This document shows positions 8,140-18,149 of a stretch of 64,000 nt of DNA, piece by piece. This DNA is from Crocinitomicaceae bacterium. Its GTDB lineage: Bacteria; Bacteroidota; Bacteroidia; Flavobacteriales_D; Crocinitomicaceae. The DNA lies in contig JAKVAQ010000005.1 in NCBI GenBank assembly GCA_022447665.1, positions 1,448 to 65,447 on the forward strand, read 5' to 3'. A program made the translations under genes and the position numbers. Every line of letters begins with the position of its first letter. Positions within the stretch are counted from its first letter, which is position 1. Under the pieces are notes generated by a model, which searched no databases, had not been told where the DNA came from, and saw nothing but the letters and a program-made list of their open reading frames with translations.

Positions 8140-9441
8140 TTATAAAGACCAGTACTCTAGTCGGTTAATTTTCCCTTTATAAATTCCTTTAAGGTCAACT
8201 AAAAGTCCTTTTCCATCTTTTAACATCCCTTCGAATTCTGACTCATCAAGGCCAACATATTCTTCGTGGTTTACGGCCACAATGATGGCATCGTAATCTG
8301 AACCAGCTTCTTTGATTGTACGGAAATTGTATTCATGTTCTACTTCATCCGGATCTGCATGAGGATCAACTACATCGACTTTACAAGCGAAAGACTCTAG
8401 CTCTCTATGAACATCAACAATTTTTGAATTACGGATATCGCTTACATCTTCTTTAAATGTAGCGCCCATAATTAAAATTCGAGATTCCATTGGATTCTTT
8501 CCTTGCGCTATAATCTTTTTCACCGTTTGTTTCCCAACATAAAACCCCATAGAATCATTCACATAACGACCAGAATTAATAATCTTCGCATGATACCCTA
8601 GTTGTTTCGCTTTATGCGTTAAATAATATGGATCAACCCCTATACAATGTCCTCCAACAAGACCTGGTCTGAAATTCAAGAAGTTCCATTTAGTACCAGC
8701 TGCTTCTAAAACATCATAGGTATTAATTCCAAGTTTATTAAATATGATTGAAAGCTCATTTATCAATGCGATGTTTACATCACGTTGCGTGTTTTCAATA
8801 ATTTTCGCAGCCTCCGCAACCTTAATTGAAGAAGCTCTGTGCACTCCAGCAGTTACAACAAGTTCATATGTTTTTGCTATGTTTTCTGCCGAAACCTCAC
8901 AACAACCAGAACTTACTTTCACTATAGATGCAAGCGTATTCACTTTATCACCCGGATTAATTCTTTCAGGAGAATATCCTACCATAAAATCATCTCTAAA
9001 CTTAAGTCCAGATTCTGCTTCCAATACGGGTATACAATCTTCCTCAGTACAACCAGGGTAAACAGTAGATTCGTAAACTACGTAATCTCCTTTTTTCAAT
9101 ACTTTCCCAACTGTAGTACTCGCACCGATTAATGGTTTTAGATCAGGCAATCTACTTTCATCAATAGGAGTAGGTACAGCAACAATATAAAAGTTAGCCT
9201 CTCTCAGTTCATTGAGATCGGCGGTAAAGTGAATGTCACAACCGTCAAAATCTTCCTTTTCTAACTCATTAGAAGGGTCGATACTATTGCGCATCATATC
9301 AACACGTTTTTCGTTGATATCAAAACCGATCACTTTGATTTTTTTAGCAAATTCTAATGCTATAGGTAATCCTACGTAACCTAAACCAATAACGGCAAGT
9401 GTCGCTTCCTTATTGACAAGTCTATCGTAAATTGAACTCAT
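8140..9441 (-). CDS. wbpA: UDP-N-acetylhexosamine 6-dehydrogenase (WbpA/TviB type)
   Basis: 433 aa. It should oxidise UDP-GlcNAc (or UDP-GalNAc) twice at C6 to the uronic acid. Features are the N-terminal Rossmann motif GLGYVGLPIALEF (about residues 19-31), the catalytic cysteine in GLVGGHCIGVDPYYL (about 261-275), and the C-terminal domain with ILIMGATFKEDVSDIRNSK. The GGHCIGVDPYYL version, rather than GSCFPKD, separates it from the UDP-glucose dehydrogenase encoded at 12050-13366. Its neighbours (oxidoreductase, acetyltransferase, aminotransferase) match the WbpABDE pathway. Confidence 0.9.
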   Translation of the reverse strand: MSSIYDRLVNKEATLAVIGLGYVGLPIALEFAKKIKVIGFDINEKRVDMMRNSIDPSNELEKEDFDGCDIHFTADLNELREANFYIVAVPTPIDESRLPDLKPLIGASTTVGKVLKKGDYVVYESTVYPGCTEEDCIPVLEAESGLKFRDDFMVGYSPERINPGDKVNTLASIVKVSSGCCEVSAENIAKTYELVVTAGVHRASSIKVAEAAKIIENTQRDVNIALINELSIIFNKLGINTYDVLEAAGTKWNFLNFRPGLVGGHCIGVDPYYLTHKAKQLGYHAKIINSGRYVNDSMGFYVGKQTVKKIIAQGKNPMESRILIMGATFKEDVSDIRNSKIVDVHRELESFACKVDVVDPHADPDEVEHEYNFRTIKEAGSDYDAIIVAVNHEEYVGLDESEFEGMLKDGKGLLVDLKGIYKGKINRLEYWSL

Positions 9442-9443
9442 TC

Positions 9444-10475
9444 CTAATTATTCTTTAATTGTTCGTCACGCACTTCATATATGCGTTCTATAATTTCCAC
9501 CACTTTAAGTCCTTCTAAAGCGTTTGTGGTTGGTTGATTTCTATTCTTAAGCGAATCTACTACATTTTCAATAATATGATGATGATTCGCTGCTGAACCC
9601 TTGTATGGACCGTAATCATTGGCTGGATTTGAAGGAGGTAAAACCGGCATTTCATAATTCTCAATATTACATACCTCCACTTCATTCATGTATTGACCAC
9701 CTATCTTTACACTTCCCTTTTCACCAATAATGGTCATGGAACTTTCTAAATTCTGATTCCAAACAGATGTTGAATAATTCAGCGTTCCCATACCTCCATT
9801 CATAAAATCAAAAGAAACGAATCCAGAATCCTCAAAATCCGTTGTTGTTTGGTGTGAAAAATCGGCAAATTTTCCTTGAATGTTTTTTATATCACCGAAT
9901 AGCCAATACATTATATCTATAAAGTGAGAAAATTGGGTAAAAAGTGTACCACCGTCTAAATCAGCTGTTCCTTTCCAACCACCTTTTTTATAATATCTAT
10001 CATCACGATTCCAGTAGCAATTAAGCTGTACCATGTAAATGTCACCAAGAAGTTTATTGTCGATCACGTCTTTGATCCAAACTGAAGGTGGCGAATATCT
10101 ATTCTGCATCACACAAAATACTTGCTTGTTCTTTTGAAGAGCAGAATAAAGTACTGTTTCGCAATTATCCTTAGACAGACCCATAGGTTTTTCACAGACA
10201 ACATGATGATTCTTTTCTAAAGCGGCTTTAGCTTGTTCAGCGTGAAGACCGTTAGGCGTGCAAATATTTACGACATCAAAATCTAAGTCAGAGTTAAGCA
10301 ATTCTTGAATGCTTTGAAAAAAAGGAACATCCGCAAAATCACTTAAACCGCATTCTTCGGCAGATCTAATATCCACCAAAGCAATTAACTCAGCTTCTTC
10401 ATTTCGCTCAATCATTGTCGCGTGTCTTTTTCCTATATGTCCGCAACCTACTACGGCAAATTTTATTTTACTCAT
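9444..10475 (-). CDS. wbpB: Gfo/Idh/MocA oxidoreductase, WbpB-like (UDP-GlcNAcA 3-dehydrogenase)
   Basis: 343 aa. N-terminal NAD-binding domain (VVGCGHIGKRHATMI, about residues 8-22), the family motif CEKPMGLSKDN, and a C-terminal substrate domain with the HFIDIMYWLFGDI stretch. In the WbpB reaction the C3 hydroxyl of UDP-GlcNAcA is oxidised to a ketone for the aminotransferase WbpE. It lies 2 bp after the acetyltransferase-coding region with a 4-bp overlap (ATG inside its neighbour's stop) and 2 bp before wbpA. The pathway assignment rests largely on that context. Confidence 0.85.
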   Translation of the reverse strand: MSKIKFAVVGCGHIGKRHATMIERNEEAELIALVDIRSAEECGLSDFADVPFFQSIQELLNSDLDFDVVNICTPNGLHAEQAKAALEKNHHVVCEKPMGLSKDNCETVLYSALQKNKQVFCVMQNRYSPPSVWIKDVIDNKLLGDIYMVQLNCYWNRDDRYYKKGGWKGTADLDGGTLFTQFSHFIDIMYWLFGDIKNIQGKFADFSHQTTTDFEDSGFVSFDFMNGGMGTLNYSTSVWNQNLESSMTIIGEKGSVKIGGQYMNEVEVCNIENYEMPVLPPSNPANDYGPYKGSAANHHHIIENVVDSLKNRNQPTTNALEGLKVVEIIERIYEVRDEQLKNN

Positions 10476-11047
10476 TTTTCAAGAGTTACTTGATTTTCTT
10501 CCAACTTATACCTTTCACCACTTTCTTCACAAGTCGCCATTCCGTTATCATCAAAATGTAAACGATGGCCGTGCGTACTCACCCAACCAATTTGCTTGGC
10601 AGGATTCCCTACTACAAGTGCAAATGCAGGTATTTCCTTAGTCACAACAGCTCCAGCACCAATAAAGGCATATTCTCCAATGTCATTTCCGCAAACAATT
10701 GTTGCATTGGCTCCAATTGAAGCTCCTTTCTTTACGGTAGTTTTTAAATATTGGTTTCGTCTATTTACTGCACTTCTTGGATTAATGACATTTGTAAAAA
10801 CCATTGACGGACCTAAAAAAACATCATCCTCACAAATTACGCCAGTATAAATGGATACATTATTCTGAACTTTCACATTTGAGCCAAGCACTACTTCAGG
10901 AGAAATAACGACATTCTGACCAATATTACATCTCTCCCCAAGCACGCAATTAGGCATAACATGAGAAAAATGCCAAATTTTTGTTCCGTTACCAATTTCA
11001 CAGCCTTCATCTATGACAGCTGTTTCGTGTGCAAAATACTCCAACAT
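10472..11047 (-). CDS. wbpD: Left-handed beta-helix N-acetyltransferase, WbpD-like
   Basis: 191 aa. Hexapeptide-repeat acyltransferase: a series of turns such as CEIGNGTKIWHFSHV, CNIGQNVVISPEVVLG, DVFLGPSMVFTNV and KKGASIGANATIVCG form the helix, and the C-terminus has VVGNPAKQIGWV. In the WbpD role it acetylates the 3-amino group of UDP-GlcNAc(3N)A with acetyl-CoA. The 4-bp overlap with the wbpB-like gene and the presence of an aminotransferase in the operon support this. The acyl donor cannot be told from sequence. Confidence 0.88.
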   Translation of the reverse strand: MLEYFAHETAVIDEGCEIGNGTKIWHFSHVMPNCVLGERCNIGQNVVISPEVVLGSNVKVQNNVSIYTGVICEDDVFLGPSMVFTNVINPRSAVNRRNQYLKTTVKKGASIGANATIVCGNDIGEYAFIGAGAVVTKEIPAFALVVGNPAKQIGWVSTHGHRLHFDDNGMATCEESGERYKLEENQVTLEK

Positions 11048-11052
11048 ATAAA

Positions 11053-12048
11053 TTATTTTACGATGAACTTATCAAATTCGTAATGATCCTTTTCGTTTAA
11101 CTCTTCAGTTGTTAAACTCTTGAAGTATTCATACGTCAGTTTTAGCCCTTCTGCTCTAGGAACTTTCGGTTCCCAACCCAATATTTCTCTGGCTTTTGAA
11201 ATATCTGGCTGACGCTGCTTAGGATCGTTTAAAGGTAAGTCTTTATAAATAACTTTTTGTTCTGTGCCTGTTAATTGGATGATTTCTTCCGCAAAATCTG
11301 CAATTGAAATTTCATCGGGATTACCAATATTCACAGGCATCGCGTAATCAGAGTGTAAGAGTCTATAGATCCCTTCTACTAAATCATCTACATAACAAAA
11401 TGATCTCGTTTGCGAACCATCCCCAAATACTGTAAGGTCCTCCCCTCTAAGAGCTTGGCCAATAAATGCAGGTAAAACACGTCCATCGTTTAGACGCATT
11501 CTTGGTCCATAGGTGTTAAATATTCGAACAATTCTAGTTTCAACGTTATGGTAAGTATGGTAAGCCATAGTCATCGCTTCCTGAAAACGTTTGGCTTCGT
11601 CATAAACACCCCTAGGTCCAATTGGATTCACATTTCCCCAATACTCCTCGGTTTGAGGATGAACTTCTGGATCACCATAAACTTCTGAAGTAGAGGCAAT
11701 CATTAAACGTGCATTTTTCGCTTTAGCAAGACCAAGACAATTATGAATTCCTAAAGAACCTACCTTTAGTGTTTGTATTGGAATTTTCAGATAATCTATT
11801 GGACTCGCTGGTGAAGCAAAATGCAGAATATAATCTAAGTTTCCAGGAACGTGAATAAATTTAGATACATCGTGATTATGAAATTCAAAGTTCTCTAGAG
11901 GAAATAGATGCTCAATATTCTTTAATCTACCTGTAATTAGGTTATCCATCGCAACTACGTGATAACCTTCCTTTATAAAGCGATCACATAGATGTGAACC
12001 AAGAAATCCCGCAGCACCGGTAACTAGAATTTTCTTTCTTTCTGCCAT
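11053..12048 (-). CDS. UDP-glucuronate decarboxylase (UDP-xylose synthase)
   Basis: 331-aa extended SDR. NAD motif [11 protein letters not shown] (about residues 9-19), catalytic [14 protein letters not shown] and [10 protein letters not shown] (Tyr and Lys) and the [17 protein letters not shown] block are characteristic of UXS rather than of a 4-epimerase. It would turn UDP-glucuronate, made by the gene immediately upstream (1 bp gap), into UDP-xylose. Arg residues in the RMRLNDGRV block are those that usually contact the uronate. Cytosolic. Confidence 0.93.
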   Translation of the reverse strand: MAERKKILVTGAAGFLGSHLCDRFIKEGYHVVAMDNLITGRLKNIEHLFPLENFEFHNHDVSKFIHVPGNLDYILHFASPASPIDYLKIPIQTLKVGSLGIHNCLGLAKAKNARLMIASTSEVYGDPEVHPQTEEYWGNVNPIGPRGVYDEAKRFQEAMTMAYHTYHNVETRIVRIFNTYGPRMRLNDGRVLPAFIGQALRGEDLTVFGDGSQTRSFCYVDDLVEGIYRLLHSDYAMPVNIGNPDEISIADFAEEIIQLTGTEQKVIYKDLPLNDPKQRQPDISKAREILGWEPKVPRAEGLKLTYEYFKSLTTEELNEKDHYEFDKFIVK

Positions 12049-12049
12049 A

Positions 12050-13366
12050 TTAGCCTACTATCGTTTTTCTTCCAATACTCTCGTAATAGAATCCTTTTCC
12101 TTCCATCTCCTCGAGATCGAATAAGTTTCTACCATCAAAGATTTTTGCTTCAGTTAATGTGTTTTTAATTTTATCGAAATCTGGATTTCTAAAAGCCCCC
12201 CATTCTGTTGCTATTACCAACAAGTCAGAATTATCTAGTGCTTCATATTGATTAGAAGTGAATGTTACTTTATCTCCGAATACCGCCTTCACATTATCCA
12301 TAGCTTCAGGGTCAAAAGCCTTGACATTCGCACCTGCAGCTAGAAGCTCTTCTATCATATATAAAGCAGGTGCCTCTCTAATATCATCGGTATCAGGCTT
12401 AAATGCCAGACCCCATAACGCAATATTCTTTCCTTTTAAATCTCCACCGTAGTGGTTGTTTAACTTTTCAATAAGCATTAATTTTTGGTTGTGATTCACA
12501 TCCAAAACAGCATTGATGATTTGAAAGTCAAAATCAACTTCTTTTCCTGATTTTACTAGAGCTTGAACATCCTTGGGAAAACAGCTTCCTCCAAATCCTA
12601 TCCCAGGAAACAAGAACCTCTTACCTATTCTAGTATCTGAACCAATACCTATTCTAACATCATCAACATTAGCCCCAACTTTTTCACAGAAATTAGCTAT
12701 TTCATTCATGAAAGTAATTTTGGTAGCCAAGAAGGAATTGGCAGCATACTTTGTTAGCTCAGCTGATTTCTCATCCATAAAAATTATCGGATTTCCTTGA
12801 CGCACAAAAGGCTTATATAATTCGCCCATGATTTTTCTAGCTCTTTCAGAACTAGATCCGATAACTACTCTATCTGGTTTCAAGAAATCATCAACGGCAA
12901 ATCCTTCTCGAAGGAACTCGGGATTAGATACAACAGCAAATTCACAAGTAGCATTCTCGGCAACAGCTGCCTCAACTTTTTCAGCCGTCCCAACAGGCAC
13001 AGTAGACTTATCAACTATAACTTTAAAATCCTTGATAATACTTCCTAGTTCCCGCGCCACGCCTAAAACGTAACTCAAGTCTGCAGAACCATCCTCCCCT
13101 GGAGGCGTCGGTAATGCTAAAAATATAATTTCTGCATCCTCTACAGCCTCTGCTAAATCCGTTGTAAACCTCAACCTTGATTGACGAATATTACGTTCAA
13201 AAATTACATCTAAATGTGGCTCGTAGATAGGCACCTCGCCATTTCGCATTTTATTGACTTTATCTTCATCAATATCAACACATATAACTTTGTTGCCTGT
13301 TTCAGCGAAGCAAGTTCCTGTAACCAAACCAACATAACCAGTTCCCACAACTGCAATTTTTTTCAT
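12050..13366 (-). CDS. ugd: UDP-glucose 6-dehydrogenase
   Basis: 438 aa. Oxidises UDP-glucose to UDP-glucuronate. [17 protein letters not shown] at the N-terminus (about residues 8-24) binds NAD; the catalytic cysteine lies in [12 protein letters not shown] (about 251-262); [18 protein letters not shown] marks the C-terminal domain. One base separates it from the aminotransferase gene upstream and from the UXS gene downstream. Together with UXS it gives a UDP-xylose branch. Confidence 0.95.
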   Translation of the reverse strand: MKKIAVVGTGYVGLVTGTCFAETGNKVICVDIDEDKVNKMRNGEVPIYEPHLDVIFERNIRQSRLRFTTDLAEAVEDAEIIFLALPTPPGEDGSADLSYVLGVARELGSIIKDFKVIVDKSTVPVGTAEKVEAAVAENATCEFAVVSNPEFLREGFAVDDFLKPDRVVIGSSSERARKIMGELYKPFVRQGNPIIFMDEKSAELTKYAANSFLATKITFMNEIANFCEKVGANVDDVRIGIGSDTRIGKRFLFPGIGFGGSCFPKDVQALVKSGKEVDFDFQIINAVLDVNHNQKLMLIEKLNNHYGGDLKGKNIALWGLAFKPDTDDIREAPALYMIEELLAAGANVKAFDPEAMDNVKAVFGDKVTFTSNQYEALDNSDLLVIATEWGAFRNPDFDKIKNTLTEAKIFDGRNLFDLEEMEGKGFYYESIGRKTIVG

Positions 13367-13367
13367 T

Positions 13368-14501
13368 CTATTTATTTATGTATTCGATCACGCTATCGCA
13401 AATATATTTTAATTGATCCTCCTCCAATTCTGTATGCATTGGTAAAGAAAATACTCTTGTTGTTAACCAATCTGTTGTACTTAAATCTCCCGTTCTGGTT
13501 TCTAACTCAGCAAACATTTTTTGCTTGTGGGCTGGAACCGGGTAATAAATCATGGAAGGGATGTCCTTTGAAGCCAAGTATTCAACCATTCCATCTCTAT
13601 CTATTGAATCATCTAGCTGAAGCGTGTATTGGTGAAAAACATGTTCTGATTGAAAGTCTCTAGCCGGTGTTTTTATTTGTTCAACGCTGGCAAAAGCCCT
13701 ATTATAATATTCGGCTGCATTGTTCCTATTGGCAATATACTGGTCTAACTTTCTTAACTTAATTCTAAGCACGGCCGCTTGAATTGAATCCAATCTAGAA
13801 TTACAACCAACCATATCATGATAATATCGTTTGCTCTGCCCATGATTCGCTACCATTTGAAGTTTAGTTGCAAGTTCATCATCATTAGTGCAAATCGCTC
13901 CACCATCACCGTAGCAACCCAAATTCTTAGATGGGAAAAAGCTCGTACATCCAACAGTACCAATGGTTCCTGTTTTTTTCACTGAACCGTCTTTAGATGT
14001 GTAAGAACATCCAATTGCTTGAGCATTGTCTTCTATGACATAAAGACCATATTCATTAGCGATCTCCATTATTTCATCCATAGCACAAGACTGACCATAA
14101 AGATGAACTGGAACAATGGCTTTCGTTTTTGGAGAAATTGCTTTTCTGATTTCTTCTGGACGAATATTAAAAGTTTCAGGATCACAATCTACAAATACAG
14201 GAGTGAGTCGTAATAATCCCATCACCTCTGTTGTTGCAATGTAAGTGTAAGAAGGGGTAATCACCTCATCTCCTGGCTTTAACCCTAGCGCCATCATTGA
14301 AATTTGCAATGCATCGGTTCCATTCGCACATGGAATAACATGCTTTACTCCCAAATAATTGGCAAGTTCAGATTTAAACTCTTTTACATCGGGTCCATTA
14401 ATGAACTGAGCATTTTCAAGTATGTTGTCAATGGATGATTTTACTTCGGATTTGATAGCTTCATATTGCGAAATCAAATCCACCATTCTAATTGGCTTCA
14501 T
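13368..14501 (-). CDS. wbpE: DegT/DnrJ/EryC1 sugar aminotransferase, WbpE-like
   Basis: 377-aa PLP enzyme. The Schiff-base lysine lies in TSFFPSKNLGCYGDGGAI; other conserved parts are IPCANGTDALQISMMALG at the PLP phosphate site and EDNAQAIGCSY with the cofactor-binding Asp and Gln. It is first in the seven-gene operon. WbpE aminates the 3-keto sugar made by WbpB, which fits the other genes here. Related enzymes act on 4-keto sugars, and rfbB is in the same operon, so a dTDP-4-keto substrate is a minor alternative. Confidence 0.88.
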   Translation of the reverse strand: MKPIRMVDLISQYEAIKSEVKSSIDNILENAQFINGPDVKEFKSELANYLGVKHVIPCANGTDALQISMMALGLKPGDEVITPSYTYIATTEVMGLLRLTPVFVDCDPETFNIRPEEIRKAISPKTKAIVPVHLYGQSCAMDEIMEIANEYGLYVIEDNAQAIGCSYTSKDGSVKKTGTIGTVGCTSFFPSKNLGCYGDGGAICTNDDELATKLQMVANHGQSKRYYHDMVGCNSRLDSIQAAVLRIKLRKLDQYIANRNNAAEYYNRAFASVEQIKTPARDFQSEHVFHQYTLQLDDSIDRDGMVEYLASKDIPSMIYYPVPAHKQKMFAELETRTGDLSTTDWLTTRVFSLPMHTELEEDQLKYICDSVIEYINK

Positions 14502-14628
14502 TCAAATAGTATTTTTTCCAGATCCTTAACGCGAAATATTTGATATTCTTATGCGTTACTCTTTTTATAGCAGCCACGAATATAACTATTATATCCCTCT
14601 TAAAAGTGTATGAGTTGGCGCGGTTTTA

Positions 14629-14636
14629 TAAATTTG
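14629..14636 (+). promoter_or_regulatory. Putative -7 promoter element close to a start codon
   Basis: TAAATTTG matches TAnnTTTG exactly and ends four bases before the ATG at 14641, so transcription would begin at or next to the start codon. No TTG at the normal -33 spacing (the nearest is 11 bp away). Confidence 0.45.
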
Positions 14637-14640
14637 TAGC

Positions 14641-15387
14641 ATGCGATATTTCGTTCTGATATTATTCTTTTCAGTGTTTGCAGGTTTTGGACAGCGAAAT
14701 CTAAAGGACACAACCATCAATACTACGGTTATTGGATTGAACTACAAACTCAACTTTCCTGGAGGGGACTTTGCCGATGCGTGGGGGATACATAACTCGA
14801 TTGGAATCGATATCAATAATAAGTTTAAGAACAATCTAACAGTAGGTTTCAACAATGCTTTCTTGTTTGGAAATACATTCAAACAGCTTTCAATTATTGA
14901 TGCCCTGGTCAATTCCTCTGGGAATATTACAAGCCTAACTGGAGATCCTGCCAACATTTTATTTTTACTTCGCGGATGGCAATCCCATTTAAATGCAGGC
15001 TACGTCATTAATAAATTCGGTAACAATCCTAATTCAGGTATTTGGATTAATGGTGGTATTGGTTTTACAATGCACAAAACTAGGATTGAATCACTCTTTG
15101 ATGATGTTCCACAACTAGAGGGAGATTATAGGAAAGGATATGACCGTTTGCACCAAGGCATTACAACATCTCAATTTCTAGGTTATTTATTTCAAGCAGA
15201 TCAACGTTTCTTGAATTTTTATGCAGGGTTCGAATTTGTACAAGGGTTCACTAAAAATGTAAGAACCTATAATTTTGACCTTGGAGGACCTGACAACACA
15301 CAAAAAGTTGATCTTTACTACGGAATCAAAGTCGCATGGATGGTTCCAATTTACAAAAGAGCTCCCCGCGACATTTATTTTGATTAA
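14641..15387 (+). CDS. Exported beta-rich protein of unknown function
   Basis: 248 aa. A signal peptide (about 1-17, ending FAGFGQ) precedes a mature region of alternating aromatic and polar residues with repeated short strands (INTTVIGLNYKLNF, NNLTVGFNNAFLFGN, GIWINGGIGFTMH, LNFYAGFEFVQGF), ending in an aromatic strand and YFD. That pattern suggests an outer-membrane beta barrel, but I recognise no family. Its stop overlaps the start of the Kdo transferase gene by one base (TAATG), so the two are translationally coupled, which hints at a role in the outer membrane. Confidence 0.7.
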   Translation: MRYFVLILFFSVFAGFGQRNLKDTTINTTVIGLNYKLNFPGGDFADAWGIHNSIGIDINNKFKNNLTVGFNNAFLFGNTFKQLSIIDALVNSSGNITSLTGDPANILFLLRGWQSHLNAGYVINKFGNNPNSGIWINGGIGFTMHKTRIESLFDDVPQLEGDYRKGYDRLHQGITTSQFLGYLFQADQRFLNFYAGFEFVQGFTKNVRTYNFDLGGPDNTQKVDLYYGIKVAWMVPIYKRAPRDIYFD

Positions 15388-16574
15388 TGCGTCTTTTTTA
15401 CACCCTTGGTATACGCCTATATGCGCTCGGAATAAGAATTGCTTCCGTTTGGAATCCAAAAGCTAAACTATGGATTAAAGGACGTGAAAATTGGGAAAAA
15501 CAATTCGAAAATTACATTGCTGAAAGTGATACGTACTGGTTTCATTGCGCTAGCTTAGGGGAATTTGAGCAAGGTTTGCCTGTTATGGAACTTCTTAAGG
15601 CAAAAGGCAATAAAATAGTCGTTAGTTTTTTCTCTCCTTCTGGCTATGAGATAAAGAAGAACCACCCTATTTCAAACTGGATTTTTTATCTTCCAATTGA
15701 TACTAAAAAGAATGCCGAAAAAATTATTTCCATTCTTCAACCAAAAGCAATCGTTTTCGTTAAGTACGAATTCTGGGCGAACTTAATTTTAACCGCTAGA
15801 GAGAAGAATATCAAACTCTCACTAATAGTTGGACTTTTCAGAGAAGGACAAATATTCTTCAAACCAACAGGTGGATTGATGCGCAGAGTCTTGGGGTCTT
15901 TTGACCATATACTGGTTCAAAACAGGGAATCTCAAGCTATTCTTGAAACAATCAAGATCAATTCTATAATCACAGGCGACACTCGATTTGACAGAGTAAA
16001 TTCAAACCTTTCGAAGCCAAAAAATTACCCAAAAATTGAGTCCTATATAGCTGGGAAAAAAGTATTGGTTCTAGGTTCAGTTTGGAAAGAAGATTTGGAT
16101 ATTATTGGTGAATTTGTAAATGAATTATCAAAGGACTGGAGCATATTATTGGCTCCTCATAATATCGATGAAAACACGGTAAAAATAATGATGTCCTATT
16201 TTAACAATTCAGGTTGTTATACCGATGATGAAATACCGGAACAAGGAGTATATATCATTAACACTATGGGTATGTTGCAGCACCTTTATCGGTATGGACA
16301 TATTGCCTACATTGGTGGAGGATTTAAAACTGGCCTTCATAATATTTTAGAGCCGGCTGTTTTTGGTTTGCCAGTAATTTTTGGCAATCAAGTAGATAAA
16401 TTCCCGGAAGCAAAACAGTTTACTGAGGCTGGGATTGGAAGCAAGATTTCTTCTGCTGCGGAATTAAAAATTTCTTTTGAAAAGTTTACCCAAAATGATT
16501 TCGGTGATAAGGTTAAGGATTTTGTTCATGCAAACCTTGGAGCCTCAGAGAAAACTGCAAAGATTATTTCATAA
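15387..16574 (+). CDS. waaA: 3-deoxy-D-manno-octulosonate (Kdo) transferase
   Basis: 395 aa. Transfers Kdo from CMP-Kdo to lipid A precursor, needed for LPS. GT-B fold: an N-terminal helix that may insert in the inner membrane, then HCASLGEFEQGLPVMELL with the catalytic Glu, the VFVKYEFWANLI motif, and in the C-terminal half YIGGGFKTGLHNILEPAVFGLP, the nucleotide-sugar binding stretch. The length is slightly short of the E. coli enzyme but normal for Bacteroidota. Translationally coupled to the barrel-like gene upstream. Confidence 0.95.
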   Translation: MRLFYTLGIRLYALGIRIASVWNPKAKLWIKGRENWEKQFENYIAESDTYWFHCASLGEFEQGLPVMELLKAKGNKIVVSFFSPSGYEIKKNHPISNWIFYLPIDTKKNAEKIISILQPKAIVFVKYEFWANLILTAREKNIKLSLIVGLFREGQIFFKPTGGLMRRVLGSFDHILVQNRESQAILETIKINSIITGDTRFDRVNSNLSKPKNYPKIESYIAGKKVLVLGSVWKEDLDIIGEFVNELSKDWSILLAPHNIDENTVKIMMSYFNNSGCYTDDEIPEQGVYIINTMGMLQHLYRYGHIAYIGGGFKTGLHNILEPAVFGLPVIFGNQVDKFPEAKQFTEAGIGSKISSAAELKISFEKFTQNDFGDKVKDFVHANLGASEKTAKIIS

Positions 16575-16603
16575 AAAAAGCCCCACAGATATCTGCGAGG
16601 CTT
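16574..16603 (-). terminator. Rho-independent terminator of gdhA
   Basis: On the minus strand a hairpin with arms AAGCC-C-CAGAT and ATCTG-G-GGCTT is followed by seven T. It sits 26 bp after the gdhA stop. The plus-strand side lacks a T-tract, so it chiefly serves gdhA. Confidence 0.8.
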
Positions 16604-16628
16604 CAATATATTCATAGTGATTATTATT

Positions 16629-18074
<1,446 letters not shown>

Positions 18075-18149
18075 CTAACTAATTACAACCTAAACAATGA
18101 ACATTTCGTCTTGTTTTTATAGTAACTGAATTATTCGTATTTTGGCTAA

